Source: an uncultured Bacteroidales bacterium
GTDB lineage: Bacteria > Bacteroidota > Bacteroidia > Bacteroidales > UBA932
DNA: 7,383 bases
Direction: 5' to 3'
NCBI GenBank assembly: GCA_946405485.1
Contig: CAMJHJ010000122.1
Span: forward strand, 1 to 7,383
Shown here piece after piece: positions 6,152 to 7,383 of this stretch. The position numbers were made by a program, and so were the translations under genes. The notes under the pieces were generated by a model, which did not search any database, had not been told where the DNA came from, and was given only the letters and a program-made list of their open reading frames with translations. Position 1 is the first letter of the stretch; each line of letters opens with the position of its first letter.

Positions 6152-7383
6152 ATGAAAAAAACGTTTGTCCTTTTGGCGCTGTGCCTGGTTGCCTGCGCCC
6201 CCAAGTCTCATTATACTTCTGTCCAGGATCCCCTGGTGCGGGAGAATTTTGAGTTTGCTGACCAGCAACTCCGTGTCCAATTGAACGAGACGGAAGCCAT
6301 CCTTGACACTGTTACCATTGATGAAAAGACCAAGGTGGAGCCGCGGACGATCAAGCCGGACGGCTCCCTGAGCCTGGTGGCTCCCAGGGACTGGACCTCC
6401 GGATTCTTCCCGGGCTCGATGTGGTACCTGTATGAGATGAGCGGCGACAAGTTCTGGAAAGAGAAAGCCATGAAGTTCACCGAGTATCTGGAGCCGATCA
6501 AGACTTACAAGGGCACCCACGACCTGGGTTTCATGATCAACTGCAGCTATGGCAACGGGTTGCGTCTGGCACAGGTCCCCGGCTATAAGGAAGTCATGCT
6601 GGAAGCAGCACGCTCGCTCAGTTCCCGTTTCAATCCCACGGTCGGTTGCATCCGTTCCTGGGACCATGGCAAGAAATGGCAGTATCCCGTCATCATCGAC
6701 AACATGATGAATCTGGAACTCCTGTTCTGGGCCTCCAAGGTCAGCGGGGATCCGAGTTTCCGGGACATCGCCATCTCCCATGCCAACACGACGATCGCCA
6801 ACCATTTCCGCCCGGATTATAGTTCTTATCACGTCGTGGATTATGATGCCGCCGGAGACGGCAAGGCAGTCCAGTTCAACACCCACCAGGGCTACGCGGA
6901 CAGTTCCGCCTGGGGCCGTGGGCAGGCCTGGGGCTTGTACGGCTTCACGATGTGTTACCGCGAGACGGGTGACGCCCGTTATCTGGAGCAGGCTGAGCAT
7001 ATTGCCCAGTTTATCCTGAACAACAAGAACCTCCCGGAGGACGGCGTGTTCTATTGGGATTTCGACGCTCCGGATATTCCGAACGCCCCTCGTGATGTCT
7101 CTGCTTCCGCCATTGCTGCCTCTGCTTTCTATGAACTGTCGACAATGTCGGAGGCCAACGGTGCGCAGTATCTGGCCGCCGCCGACAAGATCGTGAAGAG
7201 CATTGCGGAAAAGTATCGCAACCCCCTGGGCGAAGTGCACGGCTTCCTCACCAACTCGAGTGTCGGCCACCTGCCCGGAAATGTCGAAATCAGCGTGCCG
7301 CTCAACTATGCCGACTACTATTTCCTGGAGGCACTCGTGCGCAAAGAGCGCCTCTCCAAGGGAGAGCCTGTCGTCCCGAATGT
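6152..7383 (+). CDS. GH88 unsaturated glucuronyl hydrolase, lipoprotein, 3' end cut by window edge
   Basis: The ATG at 6152 opens a frame with no stop before the window ends (410 codons plus 2 nt). GH88 enzymes are about this long, so only a few residues are probably missing. The N-terminus MKKTFVLLALCLVAC is a lipoprotein signal with Cys15 as the lipidated residue. No acidic surface-export motif follows the Cys, so a periplasm-facing anchor is likely. The (alpha/alpha)6-barrel motifs are WTSGFFPGSMWYLYE (81-95), THDLGF with Asp124, IIDNMMN with Asp183, SAWGRGQAWGLYGF (252-265), SASAIAASA (317-325) and the terminal NYADYYFLEAL (385-395). Asp124 and Asp183 correspond to the two catalytic Asp residues (88 and 149) of Bacillus UGL. 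It hydrates the 4,5 double bond of lyase-made oligosaccharides, releasing the unsaturated uronate and the adjoining sugar. Residue 381 is Ser where, as I recall, many relatives have Asp (EIDVPL). It is the third gene of the operon. Confidence 0.92.
   Translation, partial: MKKTFVLLALCLVACAPKSHYTSVQDPLVRENFEFADQQLRVQLNETEAILDTVTIDEKTKVEPRTIKPDGSLSLVAPRDWTSGFFPGSMWYLYEMSGDKFWKEKAMKFTEYLEPIKTYKGTHDLGFMINCSYGNGLRLAQVPGYKEVMLEAARSLSSRFNPTVGCIRSWDHGKKWQYPVIIDNMMNLELLFWASKVSGDPSFRDIAISHANTTIANHFRPDYSSYHVVDYDAAGDGKAVQFNTHQGYADSSAWGRGQAWGLYGFTMCYRETGDARYLEQAEHIAQFILNNKNLPEDGVFYWDFDAPDIPNAPRDVSASAIAASAFYELSTMSEANGAQYLAAADKIVKSIAEKYRNPLGEVHGFLTNSSVGHLPGNVEISVPLNYADYYFLEALVRKERLSKGEPVVPN

Noticed and set aside
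5744..7270. Long open frame (508 codons) on the minus strand across the PL8-type and GH88 genes
   Set aside because: It spans two genes with unambiguous family motifs on the plus strand, runs across their junction, and its translation shows no recognisable domain. Long antisense frames are common in GC-rich coding DNA.
1..7383. tRNA, rRNA, CRISPR array, insertion sequence or phage element
   Set aside because: Almost every base is accounted for by five family-recognisable genes and one short intergenic gap. No repeat arrays, transposase motifs or terminal inverted repeats were seen.

Overview
The window is a GC-rich block of polysaccharide-degradation genes. It most likely comes from a Bacteroidales-type member of the Bacteroidota. 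The grounds are: the gene repertoire (heparinase II/III superfamily lyases, a PL8-type lyase and a GH88 unsaturated glucuronyl hydrolase clustered together); start regions without Shine-Dalgarno sequences; and one AT-rich intergenic gap with elements resembling the Bacteroides -33 TTTG / -7 TAnnTTTG promoter. No species can be assigned from the sequence alone.

Layout: (1) Positions 1-1605 (+) hold the 3' part of a heparinase II/III-superfamily lyase that begins before the window and has an Asn/Tyr/His active-site layout like heparinase III (PL12). (2) Positions 1614-1961 (-) hold a small single-domain cupin that matches KdgF, the enzyme that helps open 4,5-unsaturated monouronates. It converges on gene 1 with an 8-nt gap. 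(3) Positions 1962-2018 are an AT-rich divergent regulatory gap. (4) Positions 2019-3884 (+) hold a complete secreted heparinase II/III-superfamily protein with a His/Tyr/His plus metal-site layout like heparinase II (PL21). (5) Positions 3890-6139 (+) hold a complete secreted PL8-type lyase with some departures from the textbook active site. (6) From 6152 to the window end (+) is a lipoprotein GH88 unsaturated glucuronyl hydrolase, missing at most its last residues.

The last three genes are separated by only 5 and 12 nt and probably form one transcription unit from the promoter in the 1962-2018 gap. Together the genes suggest a pathway: lyases cut uronic-acid polysaccharides, probably glycosaminoglycans, by beta-elimination and leave a 4,5-unsaturated uronate at the new end. 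GH88 then releases that residue as a monosaccharide, and KdgF speeds its linearisation so it can enter the 2-keto-3-deoxygluconate route. The polymer is not fixed by the sequence. Within the window there is no sulfatase, no SusC/SusD pair, no regulator gene, no RNA gene and no mobile element. I found no evidence of a wholly new type of system. The points most worth a second look are the KdgF coupling to a glycosaminoglycan-type lyase set, two lyases of one superfamily with different catalytic signatures, and the non-canonical PL8-type active site.
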